From positions 15,131,350 to 15,195,349 of the forward strand of contig OY987271.1 in assembly GCA_963920665.1 (NCBI GenBank): a stretch of DNA of 64,000 nt, written 5' to 3'. The position numbers and the translations under genes were made by a program. The notes beneath the pieces were generated by a model. That model searched no databases and was not told where the DNA came from. It was given only the letters and a program-made list of their open reading frames with translations. The stretch is from Straminergon stramineum. Taxonomy: Eukaryota > Streptophyta > Bryopsida > Hypnales > Calliergonaceae. Below are positions 44,978-57,640 of the stretch, piece by piece (position 1 is the first letter of the stretch; the number at the start of each line of letters is the position of its first letter).

Positions 44978-46290
44978 TTGTTCAACTCCATGTTGGTAGA
45001 TGTGTTGAGCGATTGTCTGTCCAAAACTATTGTAATGTCATTGAAGCCTCAGACATGGAAGAGAAAAAAGAGAACTAGTGGTGTGAACTATAGTTCTTGT
45101 CCGTCATGCAAGCGTCAAAAGACATCCCCAACAACCATCACTAGGAGTGGCAAAAGGTGTAGGCTTGCAAATACATATGGGCTAAAGGTGAATTTGATCG
45201 AAATGACAACCTCACTAGAGTTGTTTGTAAGAGTTGTTCCACGATTACTGAACGGAGAAAGGTGATGATCGCCAAGGGCGACAACCTCAAGAAACATGAA
45301 GGTAAGAGGACTTGTAAAGAAGATGGTGTCCCCTTCCGTCATTTGAAGAAGGGGGATACTTTCACAAAGACGGATTGCAAGCACGTAAGCAAGCAAGGAT
45401 TGTAGTAGAGCAAGTCCTTGTAGGTTTGGAGGGTGAGGTGAAATGCAAGGGAATATAATTCTCCACGCTTTTTCAAGTTCTTTGTCATGGCATCCAATTA
45501 TGAACAAGAACAACATTTGTTTAGGCACCTTAAGCTTAAGAATGTCCCCCAAAAGCATTGGTCTCAATCCACGGGGTAGGAAATAAGTGAACACCTCCAC
45601 AATTGTGTTTTTTCAACTCTCAAGTCTGTTGTCCAATCTGCGAAAATAATCTCCATGAGCGTAGACAAAGTCACTGCCATTGACTAAATGTCCTAGTTGG
45701 GGGTGCATGTCTATGCCATAGACTCTTAGGAAAGAATCCCACATCTCTTGCACCTCTCCTATGTCTTCGATAGTGGTACTGTGGATCACTTAACCAATGT
45801 GATTATGTACTCTTTGATGGGGGAGGGGGGTCTGAGTCATGAGGAGATAGCTTTGAAACTCGTTTACTTCAGGGTTGACGGCATCAATACATTTCGAGGA
45901 CCCCAAATGGGCGTGATAATCCAAATTCGTGAGAAATGGGCACCCTTTGTATACGGTGTTTCATGTGCTAGTCATAGGATAAACTTGGTGGTTGAAACTT
46001 TTTCTAATTATATATTGATCTTTGGATTGGAGGGGCTTTTTCAATCCGTATACTCCTACTTTTGTCGTAGCCATAAGCGCCATACAAAGCTCTAGAAGTT
46101 TGTTGATCTCATGAAAACTAAGGGAAACAAGATGCTTCAAAATATTGAGACCCATTGGATTTCAATGAGAAGTCCAACACAAAGAATAATGGGTGAGTAG
46201 AAGACATTGATTGTCAAAATGGATGTTGATATAGAAACTGCCTCTGGTTCTAAAACTAATGGTGCAACTACTACTAATTTTGATCTAAGG
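44978..46290 (+). pseudogene. hAT-family transposase, N-terminal and central part, decayed
   Basis: Fragments in several frames line up in order: a basic start (WKRKKRTSG), VVCKSCSTITERRKVMIAKGDNLKKHEGK-type zinc-binding region (split here only for description), HLKKGDTFTK, KLKNVPQKHWSQSTG, SVVQSAKIISMSVDKVTAID, VYFRVDGINTFRGPQMGVI, APFVYGVSCASHRINLVVET, FCRSHKRHTK, TKGNKMLQNIETHWISMRSP and KTLIVKMDVD. These are the landmarks of a plant hAT-like (DUF4371 / ZNF862-like) transposase. Many stops and frame changes show it is dead. The C-terminal dimerisation region is absent here; a matching one lies at 57060-57640. Confidence 0.75.
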
Positions 46291-47499
46291 GCCGATGTGG
46301 AAGTTCTTCTATTATTGGCTTATTGTGAGTGCTAAATTATCCACCCTTGGTAAATCGTGAGCACAACCAGGCTCTTGGGTTTTGATCAAATGGTTCTTAA
46401 TTTTGGATGTCTAAGCGCGGTCCATTGTGCCTTCCAAGCAATGGATTTTTCTAAGTGTCCTAAGTGTCCTACACTTGCAAGACTTGAATTTTTGACCAAT
46501 CTTTTGGGGGCTAAACTAGAGGTTCCCAAGAAAGATTTTGGAACTTGGGGGGTGCACTCCCATTTTTTTTTTATGTGCAATTAAATGAAGGGGTATTATA
46601 ATAACGTTGGTCCTAAAATTTAGAAAAGGGTTTGAAATAAAATAGCATCAGTGGAATGGAAAAAATAAATTTAGAACAAATGAAGGGTAGGAAAAAAATA
46701 CTAAAATTTAGATTTTTTTTTTCTACATTAGCATTGCCAAAAAGAAAAAGAAAAAATAGTAAATATAACAGCTAGGTAGCCTAGGCTTGTCAGAAGGATC
46801 CCAAGCGCAATTTATGATCTCCTGTACATTTCATGGATGATACATTGTAATTGTAGTTTACAAAGCTGTAGTTCCATTGGGCCCGCAATTTAGGGTTGTT
46901 AGTAGGCAGTTTTAGGCTTAGGACCTTTCCTGCTCTTGAATCTAGGGTTTGGAATGTCTGTATATTTTTGGAAACAAATCTGTCATTGTGCATCTACCGC
47001 TTGTTTGTTGTAATTCAAGGCTTTCCCTGAGTTCTTCAAACACATAACAAGGTTCAGCTGTTGCAATTTAGGCCACCTAAAATTTGTTTTGATTATTGTA
47101 TTTCTGAGGGAGAAAGAAGGTAGGATTGACATTGTTGTTTTTGAATGTGGGATGTAGCCGTTGCATAATTTGGTTTAGGGTTTGGTTAAGTTCTGAGGTT
47201 GGGGTGTAGTATGTGTGGCTGATTTGTGGGGTGTGTTGCTGATTTGTGGGGTTTCTATGATCAATTGTCTTACTATTCAGATGCCATAGGTGAATTTTTC
47301 CAAATTTGGGAATGGTCGGAGGGATTTTAGGTGTGGAGCCTAGCTCTTGTGCGAACTGGTTAGGGTTTGAGGTGGTTTTGAACTTCTCCTTTGTATGAAC
47401 TGATTAGGGTTTCAGGCACTTTAGAACTTCTCCTTTGGTTTCAATGCAATCACTCTTCCCATTTTATAATAGGGAGGATTTTGGTCTTGTAGTTGTAGT
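46291..47499. other. Between two transposase remnants, nothing recognised
   Basis: AT-rich sequence with a 75-codon plus-strand frame at 46357-46584 of unknown nature. It probably includes the 5' part of the following element. Confidence 0.4.
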
Positions 47500-50400
47500 A
47501 TGGCTCTTACTACCTCCAATAGAATCAAGTTGTGGACATTAGAGGAAGAGGGCATAGATCCAGAGTACTTTGGCAAAGTCGACATTGGAGTTGCTCTAAC
47601 GTTGGAGGCACTTCGGATTACACTGGAAAGCAATGACATTTTAGAGTGGTCCTTTGATTTTTGGGATGCTGAAGATAAGTGGTGCGTTAGAAAGAAGTTG
47701 GAGCGGCTGAACAACATCTACCCAAAGATTCATGCCATTCGTCTCGCTGAAGGGGACAATGATTCAAATAAGTGACGTCGACTTCAAGATGGATCGTGCA
47801 CGCCTAGTTGCCGACGTTCGTCGAGGTTGTTCCCACTATGGAAGACATTGTCCAATTTGAAGTTGAAACAGAGGAGACTCTAGTTCCAGTCATTGGTTCA
47901 TCAAGGGTGAGCGGTAGTGGAGATTCAAGCGATTTAGACGACATCCCTTTTAAATCAATTCTCCTTCCCAACAATGTTATGGATCAGTATTTGGAGCAGG
48001 CAAGGAAACTTAGAGCCAAGCTTCAAAAGGTTGCCATGTCCAACCACGACTAGTGGTTGAAGACATTCGACCTCAATGGGAATGGTGTTGTGAAACTTTG
48101 GTGTGGGGAATGCAAGAAAGATTGCAGAGGTGGTAGCAAGGATCACACAAAGGCCCAAATTGGCAACCTGTATAAGAATTTCCGGAGATCGTACATTTTT
48201 TGTGTAGCCCATGTCAAGAATTTTTGTGTAGCAAAGAATGTGGACTTCGACAACCATCCGCAGTCATAGTTGAAGAATGGATGGTCAATTACACTAACTC
48301 CCAATGATCACAAATAGATGATTGCCGAGGGAGTGGTCATTGTGCAGTTAGTGAATTCTACGCTTCCAAATGGACATAAACAATTCACAGTGCTCGGGAA
48401 TTTAGAAGCACATGACACTAGATGTTATTGGTTTAAAGTGAAGTGCCAATATTGTAGGGATTTGATGGTCCTCTACCCATTGAAGAAGAACCTAGAAGTG
48501 AACCTCACAAATCATTTAAATGGTCCAAAACATAAGAAGGATGTTGAGGATGCAGAGAAGCTTTAGAAGGAGCCAGCAAGAACAGGGCGACCAAGGCGCC
48601 CAAGTAGGTCCAACACAAGGAGTTTTAACTTCAATCAAGGCGACCTACACACTTGATTGAGGCGAGGTACATCAAGCAGTAGTGAAGGTATATCTCAACC
48701 CTTGGATAAAGACCTTGTTGCTTGTTTGATGTGCTTTGGATTTCGTGGTCCATTTGTTGAATATGGGGGCAATTCTTATGTGGTTACTGAGTTAATGAAC
48801 GATCTACATTCCGGTGTTGAATGGTACCTAGAACCACATTTGTCTGCTACAATTCAAGTTAAAAATGATCTTATTCAAGTGAGTGGTACATTTCGGCATA
48901 GAAAGTGTGGTCGGGTGTCCCTATCTCTAGAGTCGTTCCCAAATCTGATTTGCTCTATGTGTGCACAAATACCTTGTCAAAATGATTTTAGAATGAGAAT
49001 CAGGAGAGAGGACCAAGCATTGGTTAAGAAGGGTCATAGAAGCACCACTATAGGGATCTGTATAGGCTATCTATCTATACATGAAGTGTCCAAACATACT
49101 AGAGAATTGTCTAGGAAGTATTGGCTACAAAAGTTACTCTACTGGCATGCTAGAACGAGAATTGTGCAACTAAAAGTCAAAAGACCAAGTATGCGTGAGA
49201 GTGCTATGAATGCTTCATCAGATAATAATCTAATGAGATTCTGTATCAATATCATAAGTGCCCATAGGATAGGAGCCTTCAGAGGCAAACCTGGATTGTG
49301 GGACTTCATGAAGGATGTTGTAGCCAACTTGAATAGGGATGATCGTGGGAATTGTTTTAGTGAAAATACAAAATTTTTTTCCTCAAGCTATGAGGATCTA
49401 TGGGGGTCGCCATTTATATGATTTATTCGCACTTAATTTTGTAGGACCTAGTTACGATACTATTCGTAGGGAGTGTAGAAAAGGGGTTTAATTCATACCG
49501 GGGGAACATGCTGAAATTTTTCAGTCTATCGCCAATATTTATGTTGATGCTAAGGCTACGCATGGGATCATTGGCCTAGTCCCAGTTACACTTGCTGAAG
49601 ATGAGACGAAGGTGAGGGGTCGAGTTTCATGGGAGGCTAGGTGTGATACTATGGTAGGGTTCTATGGCCCAAAAGTTGATCACATGTGTATATCGCATTA
49701 CAAGCCCATTGTGGGAGTTGGTGAAGTAGGATACAACAAGATGGTAGAGTCTTTTAGGTTTGATAGGGTGGGTGGATTTGCAAGAGTAATTGTTGTGAAC
49801 CCATTACATGAGAAATTGCCTCGATTAGTGCTAGTGGCTTGTTGTACGTGCGGTTGTTTTGATTCAAATTGGGTTAGGCAACAGTGGAATAGGATTGATG
49901 AGTTGTGGATGAGGCATTGCTATTCTACTGTGGGTCCTATCATAGGACATGCTAGTGATGGGGACTCGCGTAGAAGGCACTTAATGCTCCAAGATTTTAG
50001 AAGTTTACAGGGGCCTAGGTTAACGGTTGATTGGGAGGGTTGGGTCTTCACTTCATCTTTGAATGTGGATGGTGAAGCAACTAGTTTGTATGACCAAAAC
50101 TATATACACAATGGTAAAAGATTACTAAACCCTATTGATAGCAACGTCTGTACTTTGAGATTAGGTGGTGATCTAGCCCTTCACCAATATATATGTCAAG
50201 TATTTAACCGCTTCACAGTTGATCAACACAGGTTACTACAAGAGGATTATGATAGGAAGGATCGGTAGAATTGGACTAGTGCACAGAGGTTGTGTTCACA
50301 GAAAGTTAGAGATTGCCTATGGTTTCTTCGTTTGTCTATTGATGTGCATTGTGAATGCATTGTGGGAATTGAGATGTACTTTGAAATGTGTGTTGATTAC

Positions 50401-51991
50401 TTAGACATATTTCTTTCTCCACAACATGACCTCGTGCCTGGATTGTGAAAGCTGCGAAGGTGTCTTTTTTTTTTTTTAGAATTTGGAAATTGTGGATGAA
50501 GCATGGTAATCATGGAATATTGGGGAATACTGAACCTGTATATCCTAAAGTGAATTTTGTAAGTCAACAATGTTTTTTAGATATACAATTGTCATTTCAT
50601 TTCATTGTTTTGTTTATTTGTCATTTTTGTGATAAATATCCTCATTTAACTATGCCATTCCATCTAACTAATAGTGACTCCTATGAAATTTTTTTCTCAA
50701 AGGTTGGGGGAATGGTAGGAATGGAGAGGGCATATGATTTTCACGAATTGGTGGGTTGTGCAAACACTATCAATCATTTGTCCCAGATCAAGTATGGAGG
50801 GAATAGAATTAAGTTTGGAAGGGCACACAACAAGATGAACAACATCTGGGGAAATCTGCATGAATTGCAGGACGATGAAATGCTCCTTGATCTTGGAGAC
50901 TAGACTATTGTATCCACTAATGATCTCATCATTGAAGCCTTGAAGGAGGGGTTGAAAGATACACAAAGGATGATTAATTCTTTGAATATGGCTCCAAACA
51001 CACAAGTTGCTACAAAGCAAAAAGTCTGGTACTTTGGTTTGAGAAACCTTGGATTGTTGAGTGAGTGGACAAACAATCATTTGCCTTTGCGGCCATTGCC
51101 AAACCTGTGTGTGGTGAGGATGGCAATATGGAAGTATTGCGTGAAGATTTACTTGAGAAAGAGCATGAGCTATAACATTAAGCTGAGGCAGATGAGCAAG
51201 AATTGGAGCAATCTGAAGAAGATATTGTTGATGATGGAGTCCCAGCTTTCTTGGTGGTAGAAAGTGAAACTCATGATGTCATCTCCGACATGTTGAGCAA
51301 CCATGAAGAACCTGTTCATGCAATTCTAGTGCCAGCAAAAGTAGAAGCCTTTGTGGAGTTTGATGGGCACAAAATTTTCAAGTCAACTCTCGTTGGGCAG
51401 CTCAATGGTAACCCTTTCTTGTCAAAAGACAGGTTGACTTGAGTGAAAAATTCCTTGTATTTTAATAATAGTGATGCATATCTAAATGCTACTCAATGCT
51501 TGAATACTTGTTTTGTTGGGATTGGGTTGGATGTGGGTGTTTTTTTTTAACAGTGATCTATGATTACACGGCCTTCTATTGTAACTACAACAAAGAGGAG
51601 GGGAAAATGTCGAGCAACAAAGTCTAGTTCTGCTACTTTTGTATTGGTTGGTGTGGACAAGAGTACTTGGTGGGTGGGGCGTATATAAAAAATGAGGAGG
51701 TGTGCAAGTGGTAGCTCGTAGGGATCATTGAAGCAACCTGTGGATTTGGCCAATCATGAAGCACCTACAAGCAACAATACTAACTCAAATTCTAATATTG
51801 AAGTTATGATGCACTATTACACTCGTGCACCTAGACAATACAAATTCAGGTATGATTTAATTGACGCAAAATGGATTGGCCTTGAATCCATTATCACCAA
51901 TGTTATTCTCACTTACAACCCGGAATCTCATACTTATAGCTTAGAGAGGGGTGATGCAGATAATTTGAATAATTTGAACAATACAGTGTAG
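47500..51991 (+). pseudogene. Large DDE-type (RNase H-like) transposase gene, decayed
   Basis: About 4.5 kb of consecutive plus-strand coding fragments from one long gene. N-terminal: KLWTLEEEGIDPEYFGKVDI. Zinc-binding-like: LWCGECKKDCRGGSKDHTKA and the CQYCRDLM...H...H region. Central: YGGRHLYDLFALNFVGPSYD, LAEDETKVRGRVSWEARCDT (first acidic residues), GHASDGDSRRR (second), MHDQ-like LYDQNYIHNGKRLLNP. Then SDSYEIFFSKVGGM, RAHNKMNNIW and C-terminal FKSTLVGQLNGNPFLSKDRL. Eight in-frame stops (48051, 48267, 48315, 48564, 48654, 49489, 50266, 50901) are each one C-to-T change from CAG, CAA or CGA. Frameshifts lie at about 47790, in a T-run at 49371-49379, near 50440 and near 51090. From memory, similar uncharacterised proteins with DGDSRRR occur in other eukaryotes. 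The superfamily is not named here. Confidence 0.65.
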
Positions 51992-52809
51992 TTGTTCTTT
52001 TAATCTTTTCATGAATTCTTTTCATTCTATTTGCTTAATTTTATAACTTTTGCAAATCAATTACAAACAATGATAAACAATAATAATAACTTAATACACT
52101 ATTAGTACTTGTTAGTATCACTCACACTCTAGGGACCCTAGCCCAACTGTTATATTTGTAACACATTGTCAAATTGTCATTCTTCTCCTAAACCCTAATT
52201 AATTTGATGGGAGATGGGTGATGATGTGGTCCCTAAGGATACTTTTAGGATGTGATATATTGTGTATAGGTTTTGGGGGTCTAGTCAAGAATCTGCAGAT
52301 CTTGGCAAAGGGATATTTCGAAGCTGGGTGATCATTACTTGAGCGTGCAAAGAGTTTGAATTGGCCCCTAAAAACTTGATTTTGGCGGATGACAATGAGT
52401 TGTGATTCTGTCATCAAGCAGCAAAGCAATTTGCACATGGTAAGACCTCATGCTACCATTGTTGTTTTCTTCTAAGCCTGAAACCTATTTTGTAAGCACC
52501 CATTTCTAGATTATCTTCTTCTTTGTTGCAGATTTAGTTGAGGGTGCTTGATTTCCTCTTTAGCAGTATCGATTTTGAGTCTCAAATGCTTGAGAGAAGG
52601 GCAAGATATTCTAGAATGCATGTACAATTTTCATAGTTGCGCCTTGCTTTTGGTGGGGTTTTCAAATCATACTTTTGCTCGTTGCCGTGGTAGTTTGCAA
52701 TCGCTGGGAGTGTTGGGTTGGGACTTCGGTTAGTATTTTTGGAGGGTTTTGGAGATGGCCTTAACAACAGAAGTGAATGTTATTGTCAATGATGTCCTCT
52801 TTAGCTACA
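51992..52809. other. Flank of the DDE-type element, nothing recognised
   Basis: AT-rich; short open frames on both strands without recognisable domains. It may contain the 3' terminus of the element, but inverted ends could not be placed. Confidence 0.4.
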
Positions 52810-52813
52810 TCCT

Positions 52814-53069
52814 TAAGGCCATATTCATTATATTGAGACTTTTCGTAAATTTTGAGATAGAATGCTAATTATTGAAAAATTCATTTAAAAAAATAGAAAT
52901 TGAAATCAGAAATAAATAATGTTCAAATAGTGATCCTATAATAAAATTCTAAAAGTTGGTGTTGTTACCTATTTATAAAAAAATATTAGTAAAGAGATAA
53001 AGCGATTTATCTTCGAGTCAAGGATAAAAATGAGATTGCGAAAAGTCTCAATATAACGAATATGGCCTT
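52814..53069. mobile_element. MITE with 4-base target duplication, copy 2 (256 bp)
   Basis: Inverted ends start AAGGCCATATTCATTATATT. CCTT at 52810-52813 repeats at 53070-53073. It aligns with the reverse complement of copy 1 at 39303-39556. Confidence 0.85.
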
Positions 53070-53613
53070 CCTTGACCACTGTTGTCTACTAGCTTGTCCT
53101 TGGATTGAGTATGAGCACCTTGGGATGGATTGATTGAATTGGCTACGTATGTTTGAAGCTTTGGTGTCCGTCTCGAAGCTAACTAGGGAGGTGGTTGCGG
53201 TCATAGTGCCATGGGCAGTGCTGCGGTTGGCGTCTCATGATGTGAAGTTCATTGTAGGGAGGTTATCAACATTGAGGAAGAAGAGGTTGGCGCTGCATCA
53301 TTTTGACAGCAACATGGAGGTCTTCAACAAGTCCTAGAGGCTTCAGGGTTTTCTTCAAGAGCACATTCGCACAAAACCACTTGGTGACCTTAGTGTGCAA
53401 GATTTACATGAACTTTGCTCTGTTATTCGTAGAGGGTGGTAGGTGGAGATCAATGTGTGAAGGCGACGGTTTGTTTGCATCTCCCGCCATGTAGGTGACC
53501 CCAACAATGCGCACCTGAGGTAAAATTTCCATAATTCATTCCATGAATTTGTGCATAGGCTATATTACTCTTGTATGCATGTGCTTCTTCTCTAAGTCCT
53601 AATTTTGTTCTAT

Positions 53614-53762
53614 ATTGCTCATACTGTGCAAATTTCCAATGTGAGGTGTGAGCATTCTATCGTGTATTGCTTGTACTTTGTAGATTTCCAAAGTGAGGTG
53701 TGAGCATTTTGTTGTGGGTTGCTCATACTGTGCAAATTTTTAATGTGAGGTGTAAGCATTCT
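53614..53762. repeat. Tandem repeat, about 55-60-base unit, three copies
   Basis: TTGCTCATACTGTGCAAATT followed by AATGTGAGGTGTGAGCATTC occurs three times with small changes. Confidence 0.8.
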
Positions 53763-56700
53763 TGGAATGTAGTGTTGGGGTATTTTTAGGTGTATACTAA
53801 ATTTCAGGGTTTGAGAGTAGTTTCTCTAATTTCAGGGTTATAGATTTGTGATTTAGACTATTTTTTTCCCACAACTATAAACATTTAAGTGTTTAACCGC
53901 TAATATTGTGGATGTTTTTGTAAAGACTCTGTAATGTGTTTGTAAACACATATTAAAACCATAATACCTAATACTAATCATTTCTTTCAACCTCTTGTAA
54001 ATGTTGTAGAATTTGTTCTGGTTTACTGTATTTGCATTTCAGATTGGTTTAGGATGAATTCTGTATATTTCACTTGGAATGCTCAATCACAAGCCTTCAT
54101 GCTCAATATTTGTTACTTCATGCTCATTGTTTGATCCTCTATTAAACTCATTGATTGTTGTCCTATTGCAATATGCTACCTTTCGTATTTATAATTAATA
54201 TAGGGTACAATTTATGTTTGCAAGTTTTTGTTTAAAATGAAAGGTAGGGTATTTGAAATTACTTTACTTTAGAAATTTTTGTAAACATAGGCCTATCTAA
54301 AGTCAAAGAATTTACATACATAGCCATCATGTAATAAGGGTCTGAACACACGTGATCTCCAAACACTCTAAGTAGTGCCCCCCCCCGGGTTTGGGGAACT
54401 AGACTTAAGACAACTTGTTAATTTTCTTGAAGTCAAAGCTTCGCTGTATTTTAAAAAATCACCAAAAATTCTATACTAATCCTAAGACTTGAAGTCAAAG
54501 CTTCGCAATATGGAAGAATTAACCTCGAATTTCAAGATACAATCACTAGACTAGTTGATAATTGGACCTTGAGAATTCTAATCCAACTAGAAATTCTCTA
54601 AATGACATTGATAACCTTAGACTTTGAAAATTCTATTCCAATTAGAAATTCTCTAAATGACATTAACAACCTTGGACTTTGAGAGTTCTGTTCCAACTAG
54701 AACTTCTCCAAATGACACGTATTCAACTAAATTATTAGAGTTTTGTTCTAACCAAAACTTCTCCAAATGACAAGAAGAGTGAACAAAAAAATGGCCCAAA
54801 AGGCCAAAACTTAGGATGGCATAAGTGCCACAAAAGTGAGAGACGATTTTTGAGATCGAAAGGAGCCCCTTACATACTCTTCTAAGGGCACCCATCTTCC
54901 TTACAAGCCTTGGAGTACACTCCAAGCAAGCCTAATGGAAACTTCGTTCTAATCATGGGAATCCTAACACACTTGAGCCTTACATCCTTTGACTTCATCC
55001 AATTTTGAAGGTCTTCATCCTTATCTTCTAGGATTTCACTTTCTACATTGGTTCAAAAATCTAACTTTTGGTGATTACTCCAAATCAGAAATGGATTGTG
55101 CCATTGGATTCAAAAGGCCATTTTTAATCTAGATGTACTACTTCTCCTTTTCCTAACTCCCAAATCTCTACAAAACCTAGCGCCAACTTAACGCCAAAAT
55201 TAGTTTAAAATCCAACTTTGGGAGTTTGACTTTTCTAACAAAAGTAACTAGTCCTAGCTCTTCAATTGATGTGGGGGAGTAAGAAAAGACCTATCTTTGA
55301 CCTCATTCCACTTCTGTATACTTCCAATCAGCTAGTCAACTCCATCGTAATCTTTAAATTTTGTCTATTATCGGGGAATCTCACAAGTTTGGGCCCTTTT
55401 AGCTATCAAAATGTCTTGAAACTTTTTGGAGCATCTTATTGACATAAAAGAAGATATTTTAATTTTTAGTGAGATTTTCTCGCCACTTGGATCATTTCTA
55501 GGAATTTCTCGTTGTAGGTCTTGGGGATTGACCGTCCGGAAGAGCATCTTTTGATTATCAAAAAAATTTGAAACTTTTCGTGGAACCTCTCATGGAATTC
55601 CACAACACATTTATAGGCTCATATTCTTAATCTACATATTGGCCTAGGGGGAATAAAACCCACATCTCGATTAAATATCGGTGTCCGGGGAATCTTTCAC
55701 ACCAAAGGGAATCTTGGCAAACCGTTTTTCTCGTTGAGTCCCTAACATGATTTTATCTTGGTGTCAAGTTTCCTCAGCCAAAGATTCTTCTGTGATCCAA
55801 TCTTGTTGTGATTAATTCTTGCAAGCTAACAATTGGGGCTCTGCTATTTTGTTGATGAAAAGGGGAAACTAGAACCTATCGTTGGGAACTAATCATAATA
55901 CCTCATTGGGGTTACCTCAATCAATTTTAACCTAGACATGTCTCTTGAATGCAAAGTTTGAGTCAATTTACCGAATAATACGTAATCCTTCAATTCACTA
56001 CAATTAGTCAAGTTTTAAGCTATATACATGTGGTGGTTTGAAATATTCTAATTATAGTATTTTATTTTTAGACCAAATGGTATATTGGTATGTAACATGC
56101 CTATATTGGTTCTACACTCTTTTGGGGGCTTTTTGTATATGAAACTATACTCAAAACTGCATAGAAAGAAAAAGAAAACAATGAGTCCTTGATGACGAAT
56201 TTGGGGCTCACACTTATTTCATTCCGAAGGTCAATACTATGCATTGTTTGATCAAGTTGACTTAAACTAGGGACATCTTTATCTGTGATTTTATGCAATC
56301 TGTGAAAATCTATCAAAGTGCATTGTCCAAGATGTTCATCATTCAAGGCTTCTATTACCTACAATAATGTAGATTTCTCACTTTACAACAACTTGGTGAA
56401 GCTGAAATGTGACGACATACCTCTAGAATGGAGGGATTTGGGCATTTGGTGGGGGACAATGGCATTTGCCACCTTGTGTTCAATTTTGTGGTGACACTAG
56501 TCTTTGCACTTTGTTTTGACAAACAGACATGGCAAAAAATATTTGTAAACCAACAAGAATACTACCAAGTCCAAGATAATGTGGAGTAGAAATTTGCAAG
56601 TACTTCTTTTTTTATTGCTTTATTTATGTTTTGCTTTCATTTCAAATGTTTTGTTATGTTTTCTCATATTGTAGTGAATGACTTCTATTTTGTTATATTT

Positions 56701-57059
56701 GAACTTGATTCCAATTTTTTTGGGTTGGATCTTGTTTCCATTTGTTTTGCTCTTAATTTAGCATCATTGTTGTGTGCTATGAAGTGTTAACAATATGCAA
56801 GAGGCAAACACAACTTTCTTCTAAATTTTGTTTGTTTAAATCAGTTCCCATTTCTATGGTTTCAATTGCTTCCAATTTTTTTTGGTCACAATCTAACACT
56901 ACAATGTTGGAAGAATGATTTGTAGAAGAGGTGAGCACCACTTCATTTCCTATTTTTTTGGTTGAATCTTTTGTCTATTCTTTGTTCATATTTTGTGTTT
57001 GCCTTGTTTGTAGGTGCAGAAATAGCTCAATCATAGTGTGGTGAATTGGACAGAGGTTT
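53763..57059. other. Gene-free region with degenerate repeats
   Basis: Contains the tandem repeat at 54562-54775, an earlier duplicated ACTTGAAGTCAAAGCTTCGC-like block near 54430 and 54490, and a run of Cs at 54379-54386. Open frames such as 56101-56346 (minus) have no recognised domain. Confidence 0.45.
54562..54775. repeat. Degenerate tandem repeat, about 60-base unit
   Basis: Three to four units containing CCTTGGACTTTGAGAGTTCT, CCAACTAGAAATTCTC and AAATGACA-like blocks. The last unit is the most diverged. Confidence 0.75.
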
Positions 57060-57640
57060 TTGACACCAAGAGTTGCTAGATGTATTTGGTATTATATATC
57101 GTTAGTATTGGAAGCAGGAGGTTGCTGATGACAGCTTCCCTCAATACTTATCAGTGTTTAGAAAATTCTATTGTCAAGCCAAAACTGTAAATGCAAGTGT
57201 GTCTTTAGGTGAGGTAGGGAAGACTTACAATGTTCCGGAACTACTATCATCCTCTAACTTGGACAACCAACTCAGTCTTTTTTAAGTGACTATGAGAGCC
57301 AACGCTAAGGTTGCTTGAGCCCTCCTTTACCATGTGAACCTTGTGATTAAATTGTGGCACAACTTGAGCCAATCGTGGCACTTGCAAAAGTTGATATCTG
57401 AATACTTTAAATTAGTAGAGATTGGTTGATGCATGGTCTTAGGGTTTGTTGAGGATGAAAGGTGTTTTTCAACCTTAAAATTCCTTAAATCGTACCAACT
57501 AAATCAGTTGGACAAGCACTTGCCTCTTGTAGTCATATGTATGGGCAAAAATACTTCACATTAGACAATTTTCCTTACAAAGAGGCCATTGAGTCTTGGA
57601 AGAATGCTATGAAGGTTGGTCGGCATGGGGATGTTTGATC
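57060..57640 (+). pseudogene. hAT-family transposase, C-terminal dimerisation region, decayed
   Basis: In order: LISEYFKLVEIG, GFVEDERCFSTLKFLKSYQL (relatives read GSVEDERTFSTL), NQLDKHLPLVV, then in another frame a FPY-like ending (SLQRGH...LEECYEGW). This is the hAT C-terminal dimerisation signature with several stops. It could be the missing end of the hAT copy at 44978-46290, separated by about 10.8 kb of later insertions, or an independent fragment. Confidence 0.65.

Noticed and set aside
54379..54386. C-run followed by GGG near 54379 as a structural or G-quadruplex signal
   Set aside because: A single homopolymer run without a second and third tract; more likely a simple-sequence artefact.
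56101..56346. 81-codon minus-strand frame as a gene
   Set aside because: It stands alone in AT-rich repeat sequence with no recognised domain or flanking exons.
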